DNA of 64,000 nt from Glutamicibacter ardleyensis (GTDB lineage Bacteria; Actinomycetota; Actinomycetes; Actinomycetales; Micrococcaceae), in the NCBI RefSeq assembly GCF_014644555.1, contig NZ_BMKX01000001.1, positions 806,001 through 870,000 of the forward strand, written 5' to 3'. This document shows, one piece after another, positions 1 to 7,789 of the stretch. The first letter of the stretch is position 1. Each line of letters begins with the position of its first letter. Below the pieces are notes generated by a model. The model saw nothing but the letters and a program-made list of their open reading frames with translations. It was not told the DNA's origin and ran no database searches. The position numbers were made by a program, and so were the translations under genes.

Positions 1-116
1 GCCGTGCCAAGGCCGTTCGTTTCACCACCCTGGATTCCATCTGCCGGGTACTTGGCTGCCAACCCGGAGACATCTTGCGCTGGGAGCCAGAAGAATCTGG
101 GGAGAAACCTTCCTAG
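1..116 (+). CDS. C-terminal end of a small Cro/CI-type HTH protein (partial)
   Basis: The open frame (from base 3) encodes 37 residues ending in a TAG at 114-116. The segment with TTLDSICRVLGCQPGDILRW matches the last helices of the small XRE/YozG-like regulators, where a TLD..C..L.CQPGD.L motif is typical. The N-terminal helix-turn-helix lies outside the window, so its target cannot be judged. Its stop overlaps the stop of convergent fhs by 3 bases, leaving no room for a terminator. The family call rests on this short motif only. Confidence 0.7.
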   Translation, partial: RAKAVRFTTLDSICRVLGCQPGDILRWEPEESGEKPS

Positions 117-1798
117 GACAGCCCCACCGCGTTCCCGTTGCCATCAACATCCATGTGCATGGCAGCGGGTACCTTGGGAAGACCTGGCATGGTTGTCAGC
201 GTTCCGGTGATGGCCACGATAAAGCCAGCACCAGTCTTAGGAATCAACTCACGCACCTGCAGCGTAAAGCCCCCGGGGTCGCCTAGAAGAGTTGGGTCAT
301 CGGAGAAGGAGTACTGGGTTTTAGCTATACATACCGGTAGCTGGTCCCAACCGTTGGCGTGGATCTGTTCAAGTACTCGCTTAGCTTTTGCGGAGTATTC
401 CACCCCGGCTGCTCCATACATCTCGCGCACCACGGTAGAAATCTTCTCCTCGACGGGCAGCTGCAACTCATATAGTTCCGCGTAATTGCTTGGCTCCTCG
501 ATAGTCCGCAAAACCGCGGAGGCCAAATCGCCGGCACCTTGACCGCCTTGGCCCCACACGTCTGCGACTGCGCATTCAACCCCGTGCGCCTGCGCCCACT
601 GCGTGACCACGGCCAGTTCGGCCTTGGTATCTAAGGTGAACTGGTTGATGCCAATAACCGGCTGGACGCCGAACTTCTTGATATTCGAGACATGCCGCGC
701 GAGATTCGGCAGTCCATCGCGGACCGCCGCAACATTTTCTTTACCCAGCTCATCTTTGGTCACTCCGCCGTGCATTTTCAGAGCACGGACTGTCGCAACG
801 ATTACCACCGTGTCGGGGGCGCATCCGGCATAGCGGGCTTTAATGTCCATGAATTTCTCGGCACCCAGGTCGGTACCGAAACCGGCTTCGGTCACCACGA
901 CATCGGCGAGCGCTCGTGCGGTATTGGTGGCGATGGCCGAGTTGCAACCGTGGGCAATGTTGGCGAACGGTCCGCCGTGGATAAATGCGGGCGTGCCACC
1001 GATGGTCTGCACCAGATTGGGCTTGATTGCATCCTTGAGCAGCAACGCCATGGCACCGGCAGCACCCAAATCATCAACGGTGACCGGAGCCTTGGCATAG
1101 CTATAACCAATAGTCATCCGGCCCAGTCGGGCACGCAAGTCCGTAAGCCCGGTGGCCAGGCAGAAAACCGCCATGACCTCGGAAGCTGCGGTGATTTCAA
1201 ATCCGGTTTCCCTCGGTACCCCATCGGTCACCGACCCAAGCCCGATCACCACATGACGCAGCGCGCGGTCGTTCATATCCGTCACACGTTTGAAGGTGAT
1301 GCGTTGCGGATCAATGCCAAGCGAGTTTCCCTGCTGCAGGTGGTTATCCACCAGTGCCATCAACAGGTTGTTGGCACTGGTGATGGCATGAAAGTCCCCG
1401 GTGAAGTGCAAGTTGATTTCATCCATGGGCAGCACCTGCGAGTAGCCACCACCGGTGGCCCCGCCCTTCATCCCGAAGCTTGGGCCCACAGAAGGTTCAC
1501 GCAAGGCGATCATGGTTTTACTTCCGGCAGCCGTTAAAGCATCACCTAAGCCCACCACCATGGTTGATTTACCTTCACCAGCGGGCGTTGGTGACATGCC
1601 GCTGACCAGGATCACCTTTCCCGGACGGTCCTTGCGAGCGGCCAAAAGGGACGGATCCACTTTGGCTTTGTACCTGCCATAGGACTCAACGGCCATATCC
1701 GGGATCCCCGCAAGCCGTGCAATCTCGGATATTGGCCTGATTACCGCCCGCGAAGCGATTGAAAGATCGCTCATATCGGTTCCTGGCGTCGCTTCCAT
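113..1798 (-). CDS. fhs: Formate--tetrahydrofolate ligase
   Basis: Makes 10-formyl-THF from formate, THF and ATP, feeding one-carbon units to purine and formyl-Met synthesis in the cytoplasm. The 561-residue protein has the family length. Visible landmarks are the ATP-binding loop TPAGEGKST (about residues 71-79), the EPSVGPSFGMKGGATGGG segment (about 100-117) and the HFTGDFHAI stretch. The ATG at 1798 is preceded by AGGGGA at good spacing; a second ATG eight codons on (1774) is also possible, while the longer frame to 1930 has no family-like residues. It stands alone; no THF riboswitch-like structure was seen upstream. The function is secure. Confidence 0.96.
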   Translation of the reverse strand: MEATPGTDMSDLSIASRAVIRPISEIARLAGIPDMAVESYGRYKAKVDPSLLAARKDRPGKVILVSGMSPTPAGEGKSTMVVGLGDALTAAGSKTMIALREPSVGPSFGMKGGATGGGYSQVLPMDEINLHFTGDFHAITSANNLLMALVDNHLQQGNSLGIDPQRITFKRVTDMNDRALRHVVIGLGSVTDGVPRETGFEITAASEVMAVFCLATGLTDLRARLGRMTIGYSYAKAPVTVDDLGAAGAMALLLKDAIKPNLVQTIGGTPAFIHGGPFANIAHGCNSAIATNTARALADVVVTEAGFGTDLGAEKFMDIKARYAGCAPDTVVIVATVRALKMHGGVTKDELGKENVAAVRDGLPNLARHVSNIKKFGVQPVIGINQFTLDTKAELAVVTQWAQAHGVECAVADVWGQGGQGAGDLASAVLRTIEEPSNYAELYELQLPVEEKISTVVREMYGAAGVEYSAKAKRVLEQIHANGWDQLPVCIAKTQYSFSDDPTLLGDPGGFTLQVRELIPKTGAGFIVAITGTLTTMPGLPKVPAAMHMDVDGNGNAVGLS

Positions 1799-2094
1799 CG
1801 TGTGTCCCCTTTGCCTGGCTTGCCGCATTGCGGTCAATGAGGAAGTCCAAGGTTTATGGTTTTCCTCGATTGATCTACAAGCTACCACTGTGCTGCGCAC
1901 GGGGATCGAACCTCGCGGGTACTTCGACAATATCCAAACGTTGCTGATCAGTTAGCTGAGAGCTTTATTAAAACGCTCGCAAACCTCGCAGAGCAGTGCT
2001 AGATTGGCCGGGTAAGGATCGCTCGACCCCTTAGTCCTTGGTCATTATTGGCAGGCAAGAGGTCGGCGGCGGAAGTTCGAGCATAGGGAGATGT
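1799..2094. other. Intergenic region, no gene seen
   Basis: This 296-bp stretch separates fhs from a small ORF on the other strand. It should hold two divergent promoters, but I cannot point to convincing -35/-10 pairs. A segment near 1900-1915 resembles a tRNA T-loop yet does not fold into a tRNA. Confidence 0.5.
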
Positions 2095-2265
2095 ATGAAA
2101 GAAAGCGTCCCAACGAATTCCACCGATACTTCGGATCAGACGCTGGAGGATCATATTTCGGATCCCGCGCTTTCCGATGAAGCGGGACATGACTGGACCG
2201 ATGAAGGTGGGGCAACCCCTGCTGGTCCTGCAACAGATGTCAGTCCCGACGGATCCCAGCGATAA
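2095..2265 (+). CDS. Small acidic hypothetical protein (56 aa)
   Basis: The ORF starts at an ATG behind AGGGAG (about 5 nt spacing) and ends just before a strong hairpin terminator, which supports expression. The product is hydrophilic and acidic, with a DPALSDEAGHDWTDEGGATPAGPAT core; it has no membrane segment, signal peptide or cysteine. Small Asp/Glu-rich proteins with a similar GGATP.GPA core seem familiar from Micrococcaceae, but I know no function. An upstream in-frame ATG at 2038 lacks a ribosome site. Confidence 0.5.
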   Translation: MKESVPTNSTDTSDQTLEDHISDPALSDEAGHDWTDEGGATPAGPATDVSPDGSQR

Positions 2266-2284
2266 CCAACCCATAAGCGCATTC

Positions 2285-2330
2285 GCTCCCCGTCGGTGCC
2301 ATCACCTAGTGACGGTCTCCGGCGGGGAGC
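2285..2330. terminator. Hairpin terminator between convergent genes
   Basis: GCTCCCCG at 2285 pairs perfectly with CGGGGAGC ending at 2330, with further CGG/CCG pairing inside; ATTATTTT follows on the plus strand. It lies 20 bp after the small ORF and 27 bp from the end of the convergent gene, so it may serve both. Confidence 0.75.
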
Positions 2331-2356
2331 ATTATTTTGCCTAGCCGTTTCGGGTT

Positions 2357-4117
2357 CTAGAATTCGAGTTCAAGAGCCTCGTTGATTTCCTCGATACTAA
2401 ACGCTGCAGGATCGATCTCCTCCATACCCATCTCTTCAAACCATTCCGAGACTTCGCCGTGTTCTGCATGAGCTGAGTCGTTCATAGCTTTGAGCATTTC
2501 TGCCCAACCCCAGGGGCCACCGCTATCTTCGATGGGTGCCATACGGCGACCGCCGGTACAACGGGGAAGTTGACCTTCGGCAGAGTCGAGGACTTTCTCT
2601 ACATCAATCCGCACTTCCCAGCCGTCTCCAAAGTCGTAGGCGTAATCTAGGCGGTCTTTCTCTGCCTTGAGTAGTTCGGAAACAAGGAAGGCGTCCTCGA
2701 CTTCGTCGTATTCCATCTCCTCAATTTCGGGCCCATAGCTGGTGCCTTTATATCCCCCGGAGCGGAATTCGTGGAGATGTCCGTCGTACCAGTCGAAACT
2801 CGCCTGAATGATATCGTGTAGATCGCCTAAGTGCAGATCCATCGGCACTAGAACTCTGCGCCAGATCGGTGGCTTGGTTGCTTGTAATCCAAGCTTGAGC
2901 TGCAGCACCTTGCCGGTATATGGCTCTTCGCGTTTTAAGCGTTGTGATTCGTCCGGGAGCAACGCCATAAGCTCGTCCCACTTCGAGTCCAGTTGCTGTT
3001 CATCCAAGTTTTCGTCCTCTATTTCTTCATCAATATCGGTCAAAAATGCTGCGACGAAGCCGGGGAGTGAATAATATTCTCCCTCTTCGACGAGCCCTAG
3101 TGTGCGCAATACTGCCATGCGTTGATGGGCGGCTTCCCACACGGAGGCGGAGAATTGTTCATCGCGAGGTTCGGCGACTTCATGCCCCATGGCTTCGATG
3201 CCTTCAAGTATCCACAAGTTGGCCAGACCCCACGTCTCGACCACCAATGGATCGGTGTCTTCAGGCATTTCAAGGTAGGAGTCGAGGAAGGTCTGCATAA
3301 ACATGTAAATCGTCGCAAAGCCCTCCTCACCGGTTGATTTCTGGAACTCGGAGAATCTGGCGCCTGCAGATAACTGATTTGGTGCTTCGAGCGCGACTAC
3401 TTCCGCCCTCAACAACCCCATGAAGGTGAAGGTCAGGACCTGCTCAGCCTGCTCGGTATTGAATGCCTTGAGCACCCCGTCACTGAGCGCTTTCGCGGCA
3501 TTGGGGATGAAATCTTCGTCAAGAATTCTTCCTTGAACGGGTCCTGTTTCGTTGGCGCACCACTGTGCGAAATTTCGGGCCAAATGCACCAGTGGAAGCT
3601 TGGTAATATCGGTCAGCAGAAGATCTTCAAGCTCGCCCTTTGCTGCTGATACTTCGAGGTCGTCTGTCGCAAAAAGACTAGGCCCCTCGAGTTTGCTCCG
3701 CAACCACTGCAAATCTTGGTTGCTCTTTTCCCAAAGACCCATCTCTTCGAGGTAATCAAGATAGTCTGCCCAAGCCATGTGGATCAATCCGCGCATCTGT
3801 TCAGCTTGTTCGGCTGGTTCAAAGCCAGATTGGAACTCGATCAATTCCTCCATGGCGGCGAAGAGAAGATGCACGTCAAATTCGGTCACCGAGTCCAACG
3901 GGGCACTATCGGCATAACCATATAAAGTTTCTCGAACCGCGGCCAGCACCACTAATGAGGTCTCCGTGTCCACATCAAATTGGCTATACCAGCGCACGAA
4001 CTTAGGCGTCATCGCATCAATTCCGCGATCGATCTTGACCTGCCCCACCGAGACCATGCCGTGTTGGCTACGACCCGGGTGCCCCTGTTTTGGTTGCTTC
4101 TTTTTGTTCTTGGCCAC
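2357..4117 (-). CDS. Large protein with C-terminal pRiA4b ORF-3-like domain
   Basis: 586-residue cytoplasmic protein. The last ~185 residues form a pRiA4b ORF-3-like domain: PPIWRRVLVP, then SFDWYDGHLHEF, LDYAYDFGDGWEVRI, and PRCTGGRRMAPIEDSGGPWGW. The first ~400 residues are acidic, probably all helical, and belong to no family I recognise; the extreme N-terminus is basic (KNKKKQPKQG). The domain's biochemical role is not established. I chose the GTG at 4117 because AGGA precedes it; the GTG at 4135 has no ribosome site. The next gene upstream encodes a stand-alone copy of the same domain 84 bp away on the same strand, so the two are probably co-transcribed paralogues. Confidence 0.85.
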   Translation of the reverse strand: MAKNKKKQPKQGHPGRSQHGMVSVGQVKIDRGIDAMTPKFVRWYSQFDVDTETSLVVLAAVRETLYGYADSAPLDSVTEFDVHLLFAAMEELIEFQSGFEPAEQAEQMRGLIHMAWADYLDYLEEMGLWEKSNQDLQWLRSKLEGPSLFATDDLEVSAAKGELEDLLLTDITKLPLVHLARNFAQWCANETGPVQGRILDEDFIPNAAKALSDGVLKAFNTEQAEQVLTFTFMGLLRAEVVALEAPNQLSAGARFSEFQKSTGEEGFATIYMFMQTFLDSYLEMPEDTDPLVVETWGLANLWILEGIEAMGHEVAEPRDEQFSASVWEAAHQRMAVLRTLGLVEEGEYYSLPGFVAAFLTDIDEEIEDENLDEQQLDSKWDELMALLPDESQRLKREEPYTGKVLQLKLGLQATKPPIWRRVLVPMDLHLGDLHDIIQASFDWYDGHLHEFRSGGYKGTSYGPEIEEMEYDEVEDAFLVSELLKAEKDRLDYAYDFGDGWEVRIDVEKVLDSAEGQLPRCTGGRRMAPIEDSGGPWGWAEMLKAMNDSAHAEHGEVSEWFEEMGMEEIDPAAFSIEEINEALELEF

Positions 4118-4201
4118 AACGATTCCTTCATACACCGACAGCTTTGTTTCAAGGCTAACGGTTCTTGGCTCTTTTCGCGTTGGCTACAGATCTGTCGATA
4201 G

Positions 4202-4771
4202 TTATCGTGCGTAGTCAAACATTTTGTTGACTTGTTGCTTGTCAAAAAGTGCGGCATCAAACTGCTCACCTTCACGGAGCAATAGCCACTCGCGGTACTC
4301 CGCAAGGTTAGGGTGATTCGGATCTTTCAGCGCTTCGATGACCATTGCCCAGCCCAGCGGGCCACCGGAGTCTTCCCGCGGGGCCATACGCCGCCCTCCG
4401 ATGCAGCGCGGCAGATCACCGGTCTCACCGAAGAGTACCTGTTCTAGCTCAATACGCACTTCCCAATAATGGCCGAAGTCATAAACGTAATCGAGCATGC
4501 CTCGTCGAGACCATGGAAGGTCCCCAAGGAACACAGTGGATTCATCAACGTCCGACATAATCTCGGAATCCGGGGCGCCGTAACTCACGCCATGAACACC
4601 ATCAAGTTCAAACTGGTGTGGGTGTGCGTCGTACCAACCGAAGCTGTATTGGATCACTTGGTGCAGCTGGTCTAGTCGCATCGATGACGGAACCAACACC
4701 CTGCGCCAGATGGGCGGGCTGGTGTCCCTTATCTTTAGTTTCAGCTGCATTACCGAAGGTTTTGAGCGCAT
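4202..4771 (-). CDS. Stand-alone pRiA4b ORF-3-like protein
   Basis: 189 residues, almost entirely one pRiA4b ORF-3-like domain: PPIWRRVLVP near residue 20, SFGWYDAHPHQF, LDYVYDFGHYWEVRI, and PRCIGGRRMAPREDSGGPLGW. It shares the motif series, in the same order, with the C-terminal domain of the gene that follows, so the pair looks like a duplication in which one copy sits on a large extra domain. AGGAG lies 9 nt before the ATG. Members of this family are often found beside mobile elements, but no transposase or terminal repeat is present here. Function unknown. Confidence 0.85.
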   Translation of the reverse strand: MRSKPSVMQLKLKIRDTSPPIWRRVLVPSSMRLDQLHQVIQYSFGWYDAHPHQFELDGVHGVSYGAPDSEIMSDVDESTVFLGDLPWSRRGMLDYVYDFGHYWEVRIELEQVLFGETGDLPRCIGGRRMAPREDSGGPLGWAMVIEALKDPNHPNLAEYREWLLLREGEQFDAALFDKQQVNKMFDYAR

Positions 4772-4926
4772 CAGCTCTTACTCCTGAACATTTGATCGCT
4801 AATCTTCAAAACTGGATTGTTGCGCGCCACGCACCGAATAGAACTTCCCAGGTTCGCGGCGATACTCGTTTGATATAGAACGACTTTCCCATGCTATTTC
4901 AAACCCCACGTTGGTAGGGTGACACC

Positions 4927-5625
4927 ATGATCAACACCGCTCGATTGCACTCAGACCTGTCCCGCCTGAACCGTGAAACCTCAATGATGATGGCCACGAT
5001 TGACACTTTGTCTGCAAAAGAACTTGCAGCCGACTCCCTCTGTGAGGGGTGGAGCCGCGCCCACGTCATCGCCCACCTTGCCTCCAACGGCCGCACCCTG
5101 GTCAAGCTCATCGATTGGGCGATCAGTGGCGAACCACAGCAGCTTTATGCGTCCACCGAGGCACGCAATGCGGAAATTGCCGAACTTGCCGCTTTGCCTG
5201 GCGAAGAACTGCTTTCCCGCTTCCGCGACGCGGCCAGCTACTTCGCCGAACAGTCCGAACGTCTCACCGGCGAACTAGCCGTTGACGAGGTTGATCTGCA
5301 CGGCAAGATCATCCCTGCAACATCCATCGTGGCACTGCGCATCGCCGAAGTAGTCATCCACCACCATGACCTTCAAACCGCATGGACCATCGAAGAAGCC
5401 GATCCTGATTCACAGGAAAACGCCGTCGAGGCAGCAGTGCGCACCATGCGTGTGAAGAACGCCCCTGGCATGACGCTACTGAGCGAAGAAGGCGACGAGT
5501 GGGTTATCGGTGACGGTTCGCTACAAGTTCGTTCAGACCGTGAAGGTTTCATCGAGTGGTTGGCCCGAGGCCAGTCCCGGCATATTGAAGCTGATGGCCC
5601 AATCCCGGTTCTGCCTGCCTGGTAG
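4927..5625 (+). CDS. Mycothiol-dependent maleylpyruvate isomerase-like protein
   Basis: 232-residue member of the DinB-like/MDMPI superfamily, found chiefly in mycothiol-making actinobacteria. The N-terminal four-helix part contains GWSRAHVIAHLASNGRTL (about 42-59), whose histidines, with His in VVIHHHDLQ (about 144-150), would bind the catalytic metal. The C-terminal part matches the smaller MDMPI_C domain. The genuine enzyme isomerises maleylpyruvate in the gentisate pathway, but no gentisate genes are nearby, so the substrate is open; other family members are thiol-dependent transferases. AGGG precedes the ATG, and a 17-bp hairpin ends the unit. Confidence 0.85.
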   Translation: MINTARLHSDLSRLNRETSMMMATIDTLSAKELAADSLCEGWSRAHVIAHLASNGRTLVKLIDWAISGEPQQLYASTEARNAEIAELAALPGEELLSRFRDAASYFAEQSERLTGELAVDEVDLHGKIIPATSIVALRIAEVVIHHHDLQTAWTIEEADPDSQENAVEAAVRTMRVKNAPGMTLLSEEGDEWVIGDGSLQVRSDREGFIEWLARGQSRHIEADGPIPVLPAW

Positions 5626-5642
5626 CACCAGCACAGAGCTAC

Positions 5643-5684
5643 TGTAGGCTGCGGAACTCATCGAGTTCCGCAGCCTACATTTTT
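5643..5684. terminator. Strong bidirectional terminator
   Basis: TGTAGGCTGCGGAACTC (5643-5659) and its perfect complement (5663-5679) form a 17-bp stem with a 3-nt loop, followed by TTTTT. It separates the convergent MDMPI-like gene and allE. Confidence 0.92.
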
Positions 5685-5691
5685 GAGTAGC

Positions 5692-6525
5692 TTACAAAGC
5701 GACCTGACGGTTCTGATCCTTGTACAACAGATAGCGGAAGTTACTCGGTCCCCCGGCATAACAAGCCTGCGGGCAGAAAGCGCGCAGTGACATGTAGTCT
5801 CCGGCCTCCACCTCGACCCAGTCACCGTTCAGCCGGTAGACGCCCTTGCCTTCGAGCACATACAGGCCATGTTCCATCACGTGAGTCTCCGCGAAGGGAA
5901 TCGAGGCTCCCGGCTCAAAGGTCACGATATTCACGCCAAAGTCGAAGGCGATATCGTTCGGATCAAGCATTCGTGTGGTCCGCCATTTGCCTTCGGTGCC
6001 AGGCATTTCCCCTGGTTCCACGTCGCGTTCGTTGCCCACTACCGGACCCGGGGCGGCAATACCTGCCACCGGTTCATAACGTTTGCGGATCCAGTGGAAG
6101 TTCGCCACCTCGGCGCCGTCGTTGCGGGCAGACCAGGTAGATCCTGCCGGAAGATAGGCATAACCGCCCTCGCTCAGCACATGCTCAGCACCCTCAATCA
6201 CCAGACTCAGTTCCCCGCCGAGAACAAAGATAAATCCCGAAACTTCGGCCTGTGGTTCCGGCTTGGAAGCGGCTCCTCCGGGGGAAACTTCAAGGATTGA
6301 CTGCGAGAAAGTAGTGGCGCCTCCGGCTATCGGACGGTTGAGCACCCAGGCACGGGTGTTGCTCCACTCGGGGAACACACTGGTGACGATGTCACGCAGC
6401 ACGCCCTTAGGAATGACGGTGTAGGCCTCGGTCACTATAGCGCGATCGGTCAAGAGTTCGGTTTGTGGCGGGTGGCCACCGAAATTCGTGTAATACGGTG
6501 CTTTGTGTGCGGCTGCTGCGGTCAT
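5692..6525 (-). CDS. allE: (S)-ureidoglycine aminohydrolase
   Basis: 277-residue bicupin enzyme that releases ammonia from (S)-ureidoglycine, giving ureidoglycolate, in ureide (allantoin) catabolism. Seen: two cupin halves, the first with GFIFVLGGELSLVIEG and YLPAGSTW, the second with HVMEHGLYVLEGKGVYRLNG and GDYMSLRAFCPQACYAGG, which carries the metal-ligand His, Glu, His and Gln positions of the family, and the usual C-terminal RYLLYKDQNRQV. The ATG at 6525 has a perfect AGGAGG 6 nt upstream; the longer frame to 6543 would overlap the preceding stop. It is last in the aceB operon, 10 nt after the DUF6986 gene, and ends at a terminator. Confidence 0.95.
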   Translation of the reverse strand: MTAAAAHKAPYYTNFGGHPPQTELLTDRAIVTEAYTVIPKGVLRDIVTSVFPEWSNTRAWVLNRPIAGGATTFSQSILEVSPGGAASKPEPQAEVSGFIFVLGGELSLVIEGAEHVLSEGGYAYLPAGSTWSARNDGAEVANFHWIRKRYEPVAGIAAPGPVVGNERDVEPGEMPGTEGKWRTTRMLDPNDIAFDFGVNIVTFEPGASIPFAETHVMEHGLYVLEGKGVYRLNGDWVEVEAGDYMSLRAFCPQACYAGGPSNFRYLLYKDQNRQVAL

Positions 6526-6535
6526 GATTTTCCTC

Positions 6536-7789
6536 CTAGGCATGTGTTCGGTTTAAGGCGATGGACTCAAGCTCAGCAGCCGAGATCTGGGCAAGTTCTT
6601 GGACTTCCTCCACACGCACCGCGCCGCAGCTTAGTCCGCGGTGGATATAGCGGGCCAGCGCCCTGGCGGTGGCAGGTTCATCCATGATCGTCGAGTCAAT
6701 CTGGTGTACGTAGTTGCGCAGTCGTGTGGCCGCGGCAATCAATCCTTCGCGGAAGAACGCGAAGGTCGCTAGGTAACGGGTAGGCAGGTGATTGGCGTGC
6801 ATATCCCAGCCCTGATAAATTCCGCGTTCCAGGTGACGACGCACCAACCGAGCGTGCAAGGCCCAGGCGGCGGTGATATTCTCCGGGTCTCCTGCGGGGA
6901 TGATATTGGTGGACCCGTCTGAAAGTTCTACCCCGGTGCCGGCAACGGCGACCTGCATGACGTCCTTGGCGAAGTCCGCGACCGGGTGTTCCATTGACTG
7001 GTAGGCGGCGGCTACCGACAGCGACGCCGAGTAATCATAAGTTCCGTAGTGCAGGGAGCAGACTCTGCCCTTACCTGCATGGATCAACTGGGCTACCGGG
7101 TGGGTTCCATCCGCGGCAATAATTGCCTGCGGGGTTTCCACCTGCACCTCAAAGCGGATCCGTCCGGCATCCAAACCGTGGTTTTCTTCAAGCTTTTCAG
7201 CGAGGAATACCATCGCCTCAACTTGCGCGACCGTACTGACCTTAGGCAAGGTCAAGCGTAATCCTGCCGGCAACTCACCATTGGCTAGAAGCCGAGATAT
7301 AAACAAGTCAAGGGTGCGAATGCCGCGGGCCCGTGTGGGTGCTTCGAAGCATTTAAAACGAATACCGATGCAGGCAGGCGCTTGCCCGGCGGCCACGGCG
7401 GCGGATACCGAGTCGGCGGCGGCAAGTGCGTGCGCGTCCTCCTCGGCATCCGGCCTGTTGCCGTAACCATCCTCAAAGTCGAGGCGTAAATCTTCGATGG
7501 GTTCAACCTCTAGCTTGGCCGCTACCAGGGCGCCGAGCTTCTCTGGCTGCGCGTAACCTAACCGAGTGGCTAGTTCTCGCAACCCCGCAGCTCCCCCGGC
7601 AGCCGTGAGCGCATTAGCTCCCCACTGCGCGGCAAGTTCACCGGTGAAACGATCCCCTGGCACGTACACGGTGTGCACCGGCTGACGGGCGCCACTATCG
7701 CCTGGATAGTTCTCACGCAATAGCTTGTCGGTGTCGGCGAGCCGTGCTTCCACGGCCGCTAGGGTTGACTCATCGAAGAGATTATTCAT
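6536..7789 (-). CDS. DUF6986 family aldolase/citrate-lyase-like protein
   Basis: 417-residue TIM-barrel protein of the HpcH/HpaI-CitE fold. Suggestive motifs are LRLDFEDGYGNRPDAEED (about 101-118), IGIRFKCFEA, RLTLPKVSTVAQVEAM, IRFEVQVETPQAI and SLHYGTYDYSASL, the last resembling the metal- and CoA-binding segments of citrate-lyase-beta-like enzymes. Its ATG overlaps the aceB stop (ATGA), so translation is coupled. Genes like this sit beside malate synthase and ureide genes in several actinobacteria. The reaction is not established; acting on a C2-C4 product of ureide or glyoxylate metabolism is an inference from the operon. Confidence 0.85.
   Translation of the reverse strand: MNNLFDESTLAAVEARLADTDKLLRENYPGDSGARQPVHTVYVPGDRFTGELAAQWGANALTAAGGAAGLRELATRLGYAQPEKLGALVAAKLEVEPIEDLRLDFEDGYGNRPDAEEDAHALAAADSVSAAVAAGQAPACIGIRFKCFEAPTRARGIRTLDLFISRLLANGELPAGLRLTLPKVSTVAQVEAMVFLAEKLEENHGLDAGRIRFEVQVETPQAIIAADGTHPVAQLIHAGKGRVCSLHYGTYDYSASLSVAAAYQSMEHPVADFAKDVMQVAVAGTGVELSDGSTNIIPAGDPENITAAWALHARLVRRHLERGIYQGWDMHANHLPTRYLATFAFFREGLIAAATRLRNYVHQIDSTIMDEPATARALARYIHRGLSCGAVRVEEVQELAQISAAELESIALNRTHA

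Noticed and set aside
692-1537. 281-codon plus-strand frame
   Set aside because: Antisense shadow of fhs; no ribosome site and not protein-like.
1890-1925. tRNA-like T-loop (minus strand reads GGTTCGATCC)
   Set aside because: No acceptor, D or anticodon arm can be drawn around it and the T-stem does not pair.
1799-1990. THF riboswitch before fhs
   Set aside because: No pseudoknot or conserved THF-riboswitch cores seen; such elements are known mostly from Firmicutes.
2357-4771. Possible mobile element because pRiA4b/IS1096-type proteins are present
   Set aside because: No transposase, terminal inverted repeats or target duplication were found around the genes.
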